DNA from: Conyzicola lurida
GTDB lineage: Bacteria; Actinomycetota; Actinomycetes; Actinomycetales; Microbacteriaceae
Direction: 5' to 3'
DNA: 64,000 bases
NCBI RefSeq assembly: GCF_014204935.1
Contig: NZ_JACHMJ010000001.1
Location: 1-64,000 of the forward strand
The position numbers were made by a program, and so were the translations under genes. The notes under the pieces are model-generated. The model was not told the origin of the DNA. It saw only the letters and a list, made by a program, of their open reading frames with translations, and did no database searches. Shown in pieces: positions 48,740 to 57,930 of this stretch (position 1 is the stretch's first letter; each line of letters opens with the position of its first letter).

Positions 48740-49114
48740 GTGAAAACGACCGGACAACCCGGCCGGTCACGTTCCGCCGTTCGATGCTTCGCAGGCTTAC
48801 CCCGCAGTGCGACACACGTGCTGCGAGACGGCGTATTTTCGACCCCGAATGCGAATCCTGTGCCCGATACCTACCTGGCCGAAATTACCGAGGCTCTCCC
48901 TGCGAGCCACGCGGGAGCGTGCCTGTCGCTGTTCTTCCAGACCGGGGAGACGCCCGCCGGATGCGTCACCGACCCCGTCGTCGTGGGGGAGCAGTCTGCC
49001 CGCGGGCACTGGCAGCTCCTGGGCGTCGACGACGAGCGCCGCCGCGCCTACTACGCGCGCGTCGAGCACGGTGCCGGATTCGACTGCGACGGCCCGATCG
49101 GGCGCGCGGAGTAG
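48740..49114 (+). CDS. Hypothetical protein, start uncertain
   Basis: A reading frame runs from GTG 48740 to 49114 (124 residues). Only the part from about 48860 looks coding, with strongly GC-rich third positions, so the GTG at 48860 (84 residues, MPDTYLAEITEALPASHAGA) is also plausible. It has cysteines and the segments LSLFFQTGETPAGCVTDPVVV and GHWQLLGVDDERRRAYYARVE, which read like a small beta-rich domain. No family is recognised. It precedes the gamma-butyrolactone-receptor-like gene by 71 bases. Confidence 0.4.
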   Translation: MKTTGQPGRSRSAVRCFAGLPRSATHVLRDGVFSTPNANPVPDTYLAEITEALPASHAGACLSLFFQTGETPAGCVTDPVVVGEQSARGHWQLLGVDDERRRAYYARVEHGAGFDCDGPIGRAE

Positions 49115-49185
49115 TCCCCGCGACATCCGGTTTCGACCAAAGCTTGGGCCGCTACGATGTGGGCACGAGCAGAGGGGGACGCCCG

Positions 49186-49827
49186 ATGGCGCAACAGGTG
49201 CGGGCGCAGATAACGCGCGAGCGGCTGATCGACGGCGCCGCCGAGGCGTTCACCCGGCTGGGCTACATCTCGGCCACCACGACCGACATCGCGCGGTCCG
49301 CGGGCGCCACCCGCGGTGCCCTCTACTTCCACTTCCAGTCGAAGGAAGAGATCGCGCGCGCCGTCGTCGACAAGGAGCAGCGCCTCGCCGTCGAGTCCGG
49401 CACGCGCATCGTCGACCTGGGCCGCCCGGCGCTCGAGACGATGCTGCTGCTGAGCGTGGACCTCGCCGAGCGCATGCAGGTCGATCCCGTGGTCAAGGCC
49501 GGCATCCGCCTCACCACCGAGAACTCCAACTTCGATCCCCCGCTGCGCGCGCCCTACGAGCAGTGGCTCGCCACCTTCGGCGCCATCGCCGCGGTGGCCG
49601 TGGAGCAGGGCGACTTCCGCGGCGATCTCGACCCCGCGATGTTCGCCCGCTTCCTGATCCCGTCGTACACCGGCATCCAGCTCGTCTCCGACACCTTCAC
49701 CGGCCGGGCCGACCTGCTGCCGCGCATCCGCGAGATGTGGCTGTTCATCTTCCCCGCGGTGGTGCCCGCGGAGCGCATCGAGAACGCGCGGGCGGTGCTC
49801 GACGGGCTGATTCCCGAGGCCCTGTAG
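49186..49827 (+). CDS. Gamma-butyrolactone-receptor-like TetR regulator
   Basis: The 213-residue protein starts MAQQVRAQITRERLIDGAAE and has the TetR helix-turn-helix (SAGATRGALYFHFQSKEEIA). Over its whole length it follows the ArpA/ScbR pattern: TRERLIDGAAEAF, GYISATTTDIA, ALYFHFQSKEEIARAV, DPVVKAGIRLTTEN, APYEQWLATF and IPSYTGIQLVSDTF. W127 aligns by position with the tryptophan conserved in the CprB/ArpA ligand pocket, as I recall it. It lies 68 bases ahead of the carboxylase gene on the same strand. Whether it senses a butyrolactone is unknown. Confidence 0.82.
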   Translation: MAQQVRAQITRERLIDGAAEAFTRLGYISATTTDIARSAGATRGALYFHFQSKEEIARAVVDKEQRLAVESGTRIVDLGRPALETMLLLSVDLAERMQVDPVVKAGIRLTTENSNFDPPLRAPYEQWLATFGAIAAVAVEQGDFRGDLDPAMFARFLIPSYTGIQLVSDTFTGRADLLPRIREMWLFIFPAVVPAERIENARAVLDGLIPEAL

Positions 49828-49875
49828 CGGCCACGCGTTACCCAGATTTAACACGGCGGCGGCTTCGCGAAACAA

Positions 49876-49893
49876 TTCTGTCAGATGATAGAA
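49876..49893. promoter_or_regulatory. Operator-like sequence upstream of the carboxylase, copy 1
   Basis: TTCTGTCAGATGATAGAA is a near-palindrome with 14 of 18 positions symmetric. It ends 2 bases before the carboxylase GTG. A related sequence (13 of 18 identical) precedes the binding-protein gene at 54380-54397. GATAGA could also be a shared -10 element. Control by the TetR protein at 53544 is inferred from this and from gene order. Confidence 0.6.
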
Positions 49894-49895
49894 AC

Positions 49896-52800
49896 GTGAC
49901 TACGACCACCCCTCTCCCGCGAACCGCCGCCGAGCCCCTCACCTACGGCACGGTGCTCGTCGCCAACCGCGGGGAGATCGCCTGCCGCATCATCCGCTCG
50001 GCGAAGGCGATGGGGCTGCGTACCGTCGCGGTGTACTCCGACGTCGACCGCGGCGCGCCGCACGTCAAACTCGCCGACGTCGCGGTCAACATCGGGGCCG
50101 CATCGCCGCGGGAGTCGTACCTCAACGGGCCGAAGATCCTCGCCGCCGCGATCGAGAGCGGCGCCGGCGCGATCCACCCCGGCTACGGTTTCCTCTCCGA
50201 GAACGCCGAGTTCGCGGCCAGTGTCGAAGCGGCCGGTATCGCGTTCGTCGGCCCGACCGTCGAACAACTCACGGTCTTCGGCGCCAAGCACACCGCCCGG
50301 GCCGCCGCGGCCGAGGCGGGCCTGCCGATGGTGCGCGGCACCGGCATTCTCGCTGACGCCGACGACGCGGTCCGCGCCAGCGAGGAGCTCGGGTTCCCCG
50401 TCATCCTCAAGGCCACCGGCGGCGGCGGCGGAATCGGCATGCAGGTCTGCCGCAGCGTCGCCGAGGTGCGCGACGCCTTCGTCTCCATCGAACGGATGGC
50501 GCAGCAGAGCTTCGGCAGCGGCACGATCTTCGCCGAGCGGTACATCGAGAACGCGCGGCACATCGAGGTGCAGGTGTTCGGCGACGGCCGCGGGTTCGTC
50601 GTGAGCCTCGGCGACCGCGACTGCTCGCTGCAGCGCCGCAACCAGAAGGTGGTCGAAGAGGCCCCCGCGTTCGACCTCGACGACGAGCTGCGCGAGCGGC
50701 TGCACTCCACCTCGCGCGCCCTCTGCGCCGCGCTCGACTACCGTTCCGCCGGCACCGTCGAGTTCGTCTACGACACCGTGCGCCACGAGGCGTCGTTCCT
50801 CGAGGTGAACACGCGCCTGCAGGTGGAGCACCCCGTCACCGAGGCGATCACCGGCGTCGACCTGGTCGAGTGGATGCTCGCGCTCGCCGGCGGCGACGAC
50901 TCGTTCCTCGACGCCTACCGCGAGACCGCGACCGTGCCCACGAGCGGCAACGCCGTCGAGGCCCGCGTCTACGCCGAAGACCCGGTGCGCGGGTTTCAGC
51001 CCTCATCGGGCACGATCACCCGGGCCGTGTTCCCGTCCGCGGCGCGCGTCGACGCGTGGGTCGAGACCGGCAGCGAGGTGCCCAGCTCGTACGACCCGAT
51101 GCTGGCCAAGATCATCACGAGCGGCGTCGACCGCGCCGCCGCCTGGCACGCGCTCGCCGACGCGCTGCGCGACACCCGCATCGACGGCATCGAGACCAAC
51201 CTTGGTCTGCTGCGGGCGATCAGCATGGACGAGGATGTCGCGGCCGGCGCCCACATCACGTCGACGCTCGCCTCGCTGACCGACACCGAGCCGCGCATCG
51301 CCGTCGAGCGCCCGGGGCTGATGACCACCGTGCAGGACTGGCCCGGCCGCACCGGCTACTGGCAGGTCGGCGTGCCGCCGAGCGGCCCGATGGACGACCT
51401 CTCCTTCCGTCTCGGCAATGTCGCGCTCGGCAATCCCGAGGGTGCGCCCGGCCTCGAGTGCACCGTCTCCGGCCCACAGCTGCGCTTCGACGCGGAGACC
51501 GTCGTGTGCGTCACCGGCGCGACGGCCCCGGTCACCGTCGACGGCGAACCCGCGCCCATGTGGGAGCCGGTCGTGGTGCCGGCCGGCGGCACCTTGAGCG
51601 TCGGTTCGGTGAGCGACGAGGGGCTGCGCGTCTACGTGCTGTTCGCCGGCGGGCTCGACGTTCCGCTCTACCTCGGCAGCGCGTCGACCTTCACGCTCGG
51701 CCAGTTCGGCGGCCACGGCGGCCGCGCGCTCACGAGCGCCGATGTGTTGCGCGTCGCGGCATCCGGCCCTCAAAAATCTGCCGGCGTGCCGGCCGAGGCC
51801 CGCCCCGAGATCACGCACCACTGGCAGCTGGCAGTCACCGAGGGGCCGCACGGCGCCCCCGAGTTCTTCACCCGCGCCGACATGGACCAGATCTACGCGG
51901 CCGACTACTCCGTGCACTTCAACTCGGCCCGCACCGGCGTGCGGCTCGTCGGACCGAAGCCGACCTGGGCGCGCACCGACGGGGGAGAGGCGGGGCTGCA
52001 CCCGTCGAACATCCACGACAACGCGTACTCGATCGGCGCGGTCGACTTCACCGGCGACACCCCGATTCTGCTCGGCCCCGACGGTCCCAGCCTCGGCGGA
52101 TTCGTCTGCCCGGTTACGGTCGTGTCGGCCGAGCGCTGGAAGCTCGGGCAGCTCAAGCCCGGCGACACGGTGCGTTTTGTGCCGATCCGGGCCGCAGCGG
52201 CACCCTCGTTGCGGGCCCTCGACGAGTCGCGGTTCGTCGTCAACGCGCTGCTTGGCAGCGGCGGCGACGGGGACGACGGCGTGATCCTGCGCCAGGACGG
52301 CGACCCCTCCGTCACCTACCGCCGCAGCGGCGACGACAACGTGCTCGTCGAGTACGGCGACATCGTGCTCGACCTCGCGCTGCGGGCGCGGGTGCACGCG
52401 CTGTACACGAGAGTTCAGGATGCCGCGTGGCCCGGCGTTCTCGACCTCACCCCGGGTATCCGCTCGCTGCAGGTGCACTTCGACCCGACCGTGCTGTCGG
52501 TGACGACGGTGCTCGGCCGGTTGCGCGAGCTCGAGGAGCGCATCCCCGGCGCCGCCGAGCTCGTCGTGCCCAGCCGCCGCGTGCGGCTGCCGCTGTCGTG
52601 GGACGACCCGGCGACGCGCGAGGCGATCGAGCGCTACATGAACGGCGTGCGCGACGACGCCCCGTGGACACCCTCGAACATCGAGTTCATCCGCCGCATC
52701 AACGGGCTGCACACCCCCGAAGACGTCTACCGCACGGTGTTCGACGCCGAGTACCTCGTGCTCGGGCTCGGCGACGTCTACCTCGGCGCGCCCGTCGCCA

Positions 52801-53540
52801 CCCCGCTCGACCCGCGGCACCGCCTCGTCACCACGAAGTACAACCCCGCGCGCACCTGGACGGCCGAGAACTCGGTCGGCATCGGCGGCGCCTACCTGTG
52901 CATCTACGGCATGGAGGGGCCGGGCGGCTACCAGTTCGTCGGCCGCACCACGCAGGTCTGGAGCCGCTACGGCTCGTTCGCGCCCGCCGGAACGCCGGCC
53001 GACGCGCCCAAGCCGTGGCTGCTCAACTTCTTCGACCGCATCTCCTGGTACCCGGTCGGCGCCGACGAACTGCTCGACATGCGCGCCGAGGTGGCAGCGG
53101 GCCGGGGCGTGTTCGACATCGAAGACGGCACGTTCTCGCTCGCCGAGCACGAGCGGTTCCTCGCCGACAACGCCGAGTCGATCGCCGAGTTCCGGTCGAT
53201 GCAGGCCGGCGCCTTCGGTCTCGAGCGGGAGGCGTGGACCGCCTCAGGCGAATTCGACCGGGCCGAGAGCATCGAGGCGGTCGCGCCGCCCCAGGAGGAC
53301 GTACTCGACCTGCCCGACGGCGCCATCCTCGTCGACTCGCCCTTCATCTCTCACGTCTGGAAGATCGACATCGCAGACGGGCAGCGGGTCGCCGAGGGCG
53401 AGCTGCTGGTGTCGCTCGAGGCGATGAAGATGGAGACGAACATCGTCTCGCCGGTCGCCGGCACAGTGCTGATGCTGCGGGTCGCGCTCGGTCAGCAGGT
53501 GCGCGCGGGCGAGACCATCGCGATCATCGTCCCCGACTAG
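49896..53540 (+). CDS. Biotin-dependent urea/guanidine carboxylase
   Basis: The GTG start at 49896 gives 1214 residues, the full length of urea carboxylases. Domains in order: biotin carboxylase with GGGGGIGMQ near 174 (about 1-455), a carboxyltransferase formed of KipA-like (from about 465, ERPGLMTTVQDWPGRTG) and KipI-like halves (about 890-1130), and a BCCP with EAMKMET and biotin-bearing K1178. It carboxylates urea, or guanidine in the CgdAB-linked pathway, using ATP and bicarbonate. The DUF1989 pair downstream favours guanidine. The upstream part of this frame overlaps the TetR gene and is not coding. A leaderless mRNA is possible. Confidence 0.9.
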   Translation: MTTTTPLPRTAAEPLTYGTVLVANRGEIACRIIRSAKAMGLRTVAVYSDVDRGAPHVKLADVAVNIGAASPRESYLNGPKILAAAIESGAGAIHPGYGFLSENAEFAASVEAAGIAFVGPTVEQLTVFGAKHTARAAAAEAGLPMVRGTGILADADDAVRASEELGFPVILKATGGGGGIGMQVCRSVAEVRDAFVSIERMAQQSFGSGTIFAERYIENARHIEVQVFGDGRGFVVSLGDRDCSLQRRNQKVVEEAPAFDLDDELRERLHSTSRALCAALDYRSAGTVEFVYDTVRHEASFLEVNTRLQVEHPVTEAITGVDLVEWMLALAGGDDSFLDAYRETATVPTSGNAVEARVYAEDPVRGFQPSSGTITRAVFPSAARVDAWVETGSEVPSSYDPMLAKIITSGVDRAAAWHALADALRDTRIDGIETNLGLLRAISMDEDVAAGAHITSTLASLTDTEPRIAVERPGLMTTVQDWPGRTGYWQVGVPPSGPMDDLSFRLGNVALGNPEGAPGLECTVSGPQLRFDAETVVCVTGATAPVTVDGEPAPMWEPVVVPAGGTLSVGSVSDEGLRVYVLFAGGLDVPLYLGSASTFTLGQFGGHGGRALTSADVLRVAASGPQKSAGVPAEARPEITHHWQLAVTEGPHGAPEFFTRADMDQIYAADYSVHFNSARTGVRLVGPKPTWARTDGGEAGLHPSNIHDNAYSIGAVDFTGDTPILLGPDGPSLGGFVCPVTVVSAERWKLGQLKPGDTVRFVPIRAAAAPSLRALDESRFVVNALLGSGGDGDDGVILRQDGDPSVTYRRSGDDNVLVEYGDIVLDLALRARVHALYTRVQDAAWPGVLDLTPGIRSLQVHFDPTVLSVTTVLGRLRELEERIPGAAELVVPSRRVRLPLSWDDPATREAIERYMNGVRDDAPWTPSNIEFIRRINGLHTPEDVYRTVFDAEYLVLGLGDVYLGAPVATPLDPRHRLVTTKYNPARTWTAENSVGIGGAYLCIYGMEGPGGYQFVGRTTQVWSRYGSFAPAGTPADAPKPWLLNFFDRISWYPVGADELLDMRAEVAAGRGVFDIEDGTFSLAEHERFLADNAESIAEFRSMQAGAFGLEREAWTASGEFDRAESIEAVAPPQEDVLDLPDGAILVDSPFISHVWKIDIADGQRVAEGELLVSLEAMKMETNIVSPVAGTVLMLRVALGQQVRAGETIAIIVPD

Positions 53541-53543
53541 CGC

Positions 53544-54251
53544 TCAGGCGACGTCGTCGAGCAGCGCGTGACCGGCCGACGTGATCGCGGCCACGGCACC
53601 GGCGTCGAAGCCGAGCACGTGCAGGCAGCTGCTCGCGACGACCTCGACCAGCACGGCCGGCTCGTCGTCGGGGTGGTCGGCGCGGATCGCGATGACGCTC
53701 TCGACCAGGGCGAAGACCACCTCCGTGAGGTACTTGCCCTCGTGGGCGCGCGGCGCCGAGGGGGCGCCGGGGCCGTCGGCCGCGAGCACCTGGGCGATCA
53801 GCGACGCGTAGACGTTCTGCAGCGACATCCGCTCGTCTTGGAATCTTTCGAAGCCGCCCGCCCGCACCTCGGGCAGCAGGTAGAGCGTGCCGACGTTGTG
53901 CGGCGCCCGCACCAGCTGGCCGACGTCGTAGGAGATGAGAGCGAACAGGCGCACTGACGCGGGGGCGTCGAGCTCGGCGAGGGTCGCGGCCATCGTCATC
54001 GACGGCTCGACCGTGCGCAGCAGCAGCACGTCGAGCAGCCGCTCCTTGCTCGGGAAGTGGTAGTAGAGAGAGGCCTGGCGGATGCCGACCTCGTCGGCGA
54101 TCGCCCGGGTCGAGGTGGCGGTGTAGCCGCGCTGCACGAAGAGGCGGGCGGCGGCGTCGAGGATCTGGTCGGCCGGGCTGAGGTCGGGTCGCAGAGTCGT
54201 GCCGGAACGGGGTCGGCCGACCTCGCTCTTCTTCGGGAGATCGTCGGCCAT
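53544..54251 (-). CDS. TetR/AcrR family regulator
   Basis: The ATG at 54251 gives 235 residues (MADDLPKKSEVGRPRSG start); a longer start at 54323 is possible. The helix-turn-helix lies in ILDAAARLFVQRGYTATSTR then EVGIRQASLYYHFPSKERLL. A ligand domain of about 170 residues follows. The gene is convergent with the carboxylase gene, 3 bases apart, and divergent from the transporter operon. It is the obvious candidate regulator for both, through the sequences at 49876 and 54380. Confidence 0.88.
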   Translation of the reverse strand: MADDLPKKSEVGRPRSGTTLRPDLSPADQILDAAARLFVQRGYTATSTRAIADEVGIRQASLYYHFPSKERLLDVLLLRTVEPSMTMAATLAELDAPASVRLFALISYDVGQLVRAPHNVGTLYLLPEVRAGGFERFQDERMSLQNVYASLIAQVLAADGPGAPSAPRAHEGKYLTEVVFALVESVIAIRADHPDDEPAVLVEVVASSCLHVLGFDAGAVAAITSAGHALLDDVA

Positions 54252-54379
54252 GCGGCCATCGTGCCACAGATCGCGGGGTGGGCCGCGTCGCTCGCGGCCC
54301 TCGACGGCCCCAGACGGCGTCAAAGCTAAACATGCCCGTTACATGGCTGAAACGAACGGGCGGTTGGATAGTGACATAA

Positions 54380-54397
54380 ACCTGTCAAGCGATAGAA
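54380..54397. promoter_or_regulatory. Operator-like sequence upstream of the transporter, copy 2
   Basis: ACCTGTCAAGCGATAGAA shares 13 of 18 bases with 49876-49893, with the same spacing between CTGTCA and GATAGAA. It lies 76 bases before the binding-protein ATG and 129 bases before the TetR start. It is either an operator, a promoter, or both. Confidence 0.5.
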
Positions 54398-54472
54398 ACA
54401 AACTGGTTTGATCCACAGTTGTCCCGCACCGTCCCCACCACGCCCCGCACCACGGAACTGAAGGACTCACCC

Positions 54473-56035
54473 ATGACTACGAAGAGAATCGCCGGGGTCG
54501 TCGCGTCGGCGACCGCGCTGCTGCTGATCGCGACGGCCTGTTCGAGTGCCGCCCCGGCCGCCGAATCGTCGGACACGACCCTCCGCCTCGCGCTGAGCTC
54601 GGACATGACCACCCTCGATCCGAGCACCGTCTACCAGTTCGAGGGCAACCAGGTTCTCACCGCCGTCTACGAGGGGCTGCTCGAGTACGCGAGCGACTCG
54701 TCGCCCGACATCGAGCCGCTGCTCGCCGAGAGCTACACCGTCTCCGACGACGGGCTCACCTATACCTTCTCCCTGCGCACCGACGTCACCTTCGCCGACG
54801 GCAGCATCATGACCTCGGCCGACGTACAGCAGAGCTTCGAGCGCCTCGGCGTCGAAGAGGTCGGCTCGCAGATGTCCTACATGCTGATGGGCGTCGCGAG
54901 CTACGAGACCCCGGATGACGCCACCCTGGTCATCACCCTGGCCCAGCCCGACGCGTCGTTCCTGAGCCTCCTCGCCAGCCCGTTCGGGCCCAAGGTGATC
55001 GACCCCGCCGTGCTCGACGAGTACAGCGCCGACAACGCACTCGAGTACCTGAGCGCCAACACCGCGGGCACCGGTCCCTACGAGGTGACGCAGTTCACCG
55101 AGGGCCAGGAGTACGTGCTGACCCGCAACGACGACTACTGGGGCGACGAGCCCTACTTCGAGACGGTCAGCTTCAAGATCATCCCGGATGCCGCGACCCA
55201 GGTGCTCCAGTTGCAGGGCGGCGACCTCGACCTGATCACCGGCCAGCCGATCGCCACCGTGCAGAGCTTCGTCGGCAACGACGAGTTCCAGATCCCGACC
55301 CTGCCGACCCTGCTGAAGGCCCAGCTGCACCTGCAGACCACCGGCAACCTCGCCGACGTCGAGGTGCGTGAGGCCCTGCGTTCCGCCATCGACCGCCCGG
55401 CGCTCGTCGAGCAGATCTGGGGCGACTACGCCACCGAGTCCACCCAGCTCTACCCCGTCGACAACGTCCCCGAAGGAACCGCGACGGACGAGTGGGAGTA
55501 CGACACCGCCCCGCTCGAGGAACTCGCCGCCGGAAAGACCTTCTCGCTCGGCTACGTCACCGGCAGCGCGCAGAACAAGCAGGTCGTCGAGGCGTTGCAA
55601 GCCCAGTGGGCCGCGGCCGGCGCCGACGTCACCCTCGTGCCCCTGCAGTCGGGCGACCTGTACGGCTTCAGCGGCGACCTCTCCGCCGCGCCCGACATGA
55701 TCTACGAGACCGCCTTCCCCGACTCCTCGCACCCCGACACCTGGGCGCGGCTGTTCTGGTACAGCGACACCTCGATGGGTAGCGGCGCGCTGAACTACAT
55801 CGGCGGCGGTTCCCCCGAGGCCGACGCGGCGATCGACGCGGGCATCAGCACCGTCGACCCGGACGAGTCGCTCGCCTCCTACGGCGAGGCCGGCGACCTG
55901 ATCGAGGAGCAGGCGAGCTTCATCACGCTCGCCGACCTCGAGGACACCTTCATCGCCCGCGCCGGGCTCAGCGGATTCGCCCACTGGCTGCCCGCGGCCA
56001 GCACCGTCGACCTGCGCGAACTCACCGGAGAGTAA
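54473..56035 (+). CDS. ABC transporter substrate-binding lipoprotein (peptide/nickel type)
   Basis: The 520-residue protein starts at ATG 54473 (after AAGGA). A basic N-terminus and hydrophobic segment end in LLIATAC, with C23 as lipid site. TTLRLALSSDMTTLDPSTVYQFEGNQV and ANTAGTGPYEVTQFTEGQEYVLTRNDDYWG are typical of family 5 binding proteins (OppA/DppA/NikA). It should bring a small molecule to the permease pair. In this locus, between a urea/guanidine carboxylase and two DUF1989 genes, a guanidino or ureido compound is more likely than a peptide. That is inference. Confidence 0.9.
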   Translation: MTTKRIAGVVASATALLLIATACSSAAPAAESSDTTLRLALSSDMTTLDPSTVYQFEGNQVLTAVYEGLLEYASDSSPDIEPLLAESYTVSDDGLTYTFSLRTDVTFADGSIMTSADVQQSFERLGVEEVGSQMSYMLMGVASYETPDDATLVITLAQPDASFLSLLASPFGPKVIDPAVLDEYSADNALEYLSANTAGTGPYEVTQFTEGQEYVLTRNDDYWGDEPYFETVSFKIIPDAATQVLQLQGGDLDLITGQPIATVQSFVGNDEFQIPTLPTLLKAQLHLQTTGNLADVEVREALRSAIDRPALVEQIWGDYATESTQLYPVDNVPEGTATDEWEYDTAPLEELAAGKTFSLGYVTGSAQNKQVVEALQAQWAAAGADVTLVPLQSGDLYGFSGDLSAAPDMIYETAFPDSSHPDTWARLFWYSDTSMGSGALNYIGGGSPEADAAIDAGISTVDPDESLASYGEAGDLIEEQASFITLADLEDTFIARAGLSGFAHWLPAASTVDLRELTGE

Positions 56036-56037
56036 CT

Positions 56038-56928
56038 ATGTCCCGTCTGCTGTCGGCCCGCGCACCGGGCCTCGTGCCCGGTGCCGGGCCGGTGCCCGGT
56101 GCCCGGCGGTACGACCTGTTCGGCGCGTTCCGGCGCAAGCGGGTCGGCTACGCCGAGCGGGTCGCGGTCGTGCTAATCGGCATCCTCACCGTCGCCCTGC
56201 TCGCGGCGGCGTGGATCGCGCCGCATTCGGCGAGCGAGATCGTCGGCACGGCGTTCACCCCGCCCTCCGCCGAGGTGCCGTTCGGTACCGACAGCCAAGG
56301 CAGGGACGTCTTCTCGCGGGTGATCCTCGGGCTGCAGGCCAGCTGGTTCGGCGCCCTCGGCGTGATCGCGTTCGGCGTCGTGTTCGGCGGCGCGATCGGC
56401 CTGGTCGCAGGCATGGCCGGCGGTGTGATCGACACGATCCTGATGAGATTGACGGATGCCGCTCTGGCACTACCCGGCACGCTCGTCGCGCTCATGGTGG
56501 TCGCCGCTCTGGGCCCGAGTCTGCAGAACACGCTCATCGCCGTCGCGGTCACCTGGTGGCCCTGGTACGCGCGCATCGTGCGCGGCTCCACGCGCAGCAT
56601 CGTTCATCTGCCGCACGTCGACGCCGCCCGGCTCGGCGGTTTCTCCAAGTTCCGTCTCGCGGTCGTGCACGTGCTTCCCGGCAGTATCGGCCCGGTGCTC
56701 GTCGCCGCGTCGCTCGACGTGGGCGGCGTGCTGCTCGTGCTCGCCTCGCTGTCGTTCATCGGCCTCGGTTCCCCGGCCCCCGCCGCGGAGATCGGCAGCA
56801 TGGCGGCCGACGGTCTCACCTACCTGTTCAACGCGCCGTACATCGCGCTCGCCCCCGCGCTGGCGCTGTTCGCCGTCGCCTTCATCGCGAACTACGCCGG
56901 CGACGCGCTGCGCGAGCTGACGGAGTAG
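56038..56928 (+). CDS. ABC transporter permease (DppC type)
   Basis: The 296-residue protein starts MSRLLSARAPGLVPGAGPVP and has six membrane segments. The N-terminal part and ITLGTDSQGRDVFSRVI-like segment (PFGTDSQGRDVFSRVILGL) are typical of DppC. The EAA-type loop is IVHLPHVDAARLGGFSKFRL. Its ATG is 2 bases after the binding-protein stop. Confidence 0.92.
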   Translation: MSRLLSARAPGLVPGAGPVPGARRYDLFGAFRRKRVGYAERVAVVLIGILTVALLAAAWIAPHSASEIVGTAFTPPSAEVPFGTDSQGRDVFSRVILGLQASWFGALGVIAFGVVFGGAIGLVAGMAGGVIDTILMRLTDAALALPGTLVALMVVAALGPSLQNTLIAVAVTWWPWYARIVRGSTRSIVHLPHVDAARLGGFSKFRLAVVHVLPGSIGPVLVAASLDVGGVLLVLASLSFIGLGSPAPAAEIGSMAADGLTYLFNAPYIALAPALALFAVAFIANYAGDALRELTE

Positions 56929-56931
56929 CCG

Positions 56932-57930
56932 ATGGTCAAAGCAATCGCCACCCGCATCGGCTCGACCGCCGCCGTGCTGCTCGTGCTCTCGCTCGCGGTC
57001 TTCTTCATCCAGCGCACGCTGCCCGCCGACCCGGTGCGCGCCCTCGTCGGACGCACCGCCAGTCCCGAGGTGATCGCCGCGGCTCGCGAACGCCTCGGCC
57101 TCGACCAGCCCGTCATCGTGCAGTACTTCCAGTTCCTCGGCGGACTGCTGCGCGGCGACGCCGGAACCTCGCTGCGCACCCGCAACCCGGTGCTCGACGA
57201 CATCGCCGCGTACCTGCCGGCGACGCTGGAGCTCGTCGTGGTCGCGATCACGATCGCGCTCGTCGCCGGGTTCGTGCTCGGCGTGGTCAGCTCGCGCGGC
57301 GGCTGGCTGTCGACCGGCGTTACCGCGGTCTCGGTCGCGGGATCCTCGGCCGCCACCTTCCTCGTCGCGATCCTCGCCGTGCTCGTCTTCTACCGCAACC
57401 TCGGCTGGTTCCCGGCTGGCGGACAGAGCAGCTCGGGTGCGGCCGTCGGTCCCACGGGGTTCGTGCTCGTCGACACCCTGCTCAGCGGCGATCTCGGCGC
57501 GTGGTTCGACGCCTGGCACCACGTGCTGCTGCCCGCCGCCGTGCTCGCCGTCGGGCCCGCGGTGGCCATCGGCCGCACCTTCCGCGGCTCGCTGCGCAGC
57601 ACCCTGCAGAGCGAGTTCATCCGCTCGGCCTACGCCAAGGGCTTCGGCTGGCACACGGTCGTGCTGCGGCACGCGACCCGCAACGCGCTCGGCCCCGCCG
57701 TCTCGATGGCGGGTCTGCAGCTGGGCATGCTCTTCGCCGGGTCGATCGTGGTCGAGAAGGTCTTCTCCTGGCCGGGTGTCGGCGGCTACCTGTTCAACTC
57801 CATCGGGGTGTCCGACTTCCCCGCCATCGTGGGCGTCGTGCTCGTGATGGGCCTCATCTACGTGGTGGTCAACTTCGCGGTCGACATGATCCAGCTCGCG
57901 GTCGACCCGCGTCAAAGGAAGGTCGCATGA
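56932..57930 (+). CDS. ABC transporter permease (DppB type)
   Basis: The 332-residue protein begins MVKAIATRIGSTAAVLLVLS. It has six membrane segments and the DppB pattern: LPADPVRALVGRTASPE after TM1, then GLDQPVIVQYFQFLGGLLRG, and the loop FIRSAYAKGFGWHTVVLRHATRNAL. It starts 3 bases after the other permease gene and its stop overlaps the ATPase start by four bases. Order (DppC before DppB) is the reverse of most dpp operons. Confidence 0.92.
   Translation: MVKAIATRIGSTAAVLLVLSLAVFFIQRTLPADPVRALVGRTASPEVIAAARERLGLDQPVIVQYFQFLGGLLRGDAGTSLRTRNPVLDDIAAYLPATLELVVVAITIALVAGFVLGVVSSRGGWLSTGVTAVSVAGSSAATFLVAILAVLVFYRNLGWFPAGGQSSSGAAVGPTGFVLVDTLLSGDLGAWFDAWHHVLLPAAVLAVGPAVAIGRTFRGSLRSTLQSEFIRSAYAKGFGWHTVVLRHATRNALGPAVSMAGLQLGMLFAGSIVVEKVFSWPGVGGYLFNSIGVSDFPAIVGVVLVMGLIYVVVNFAVDMIQLAVDPRQRKVA

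Noticed and set aside
48807-49895. An in-frame extension of the carboxylase far upstream
   Set aside because: It overlaps the gamma-butyrolactone-receptor-like gene and is arginine-rich. The conserved carboxylase region begins shortly after GTG 49896.
49828-49895. Guanidine riboswitch before the carboxylase
   Set aside because: The gap is only 68 bases and shows no ykkC-type motif; the GTG follows almost directly after the operator-like sequence.
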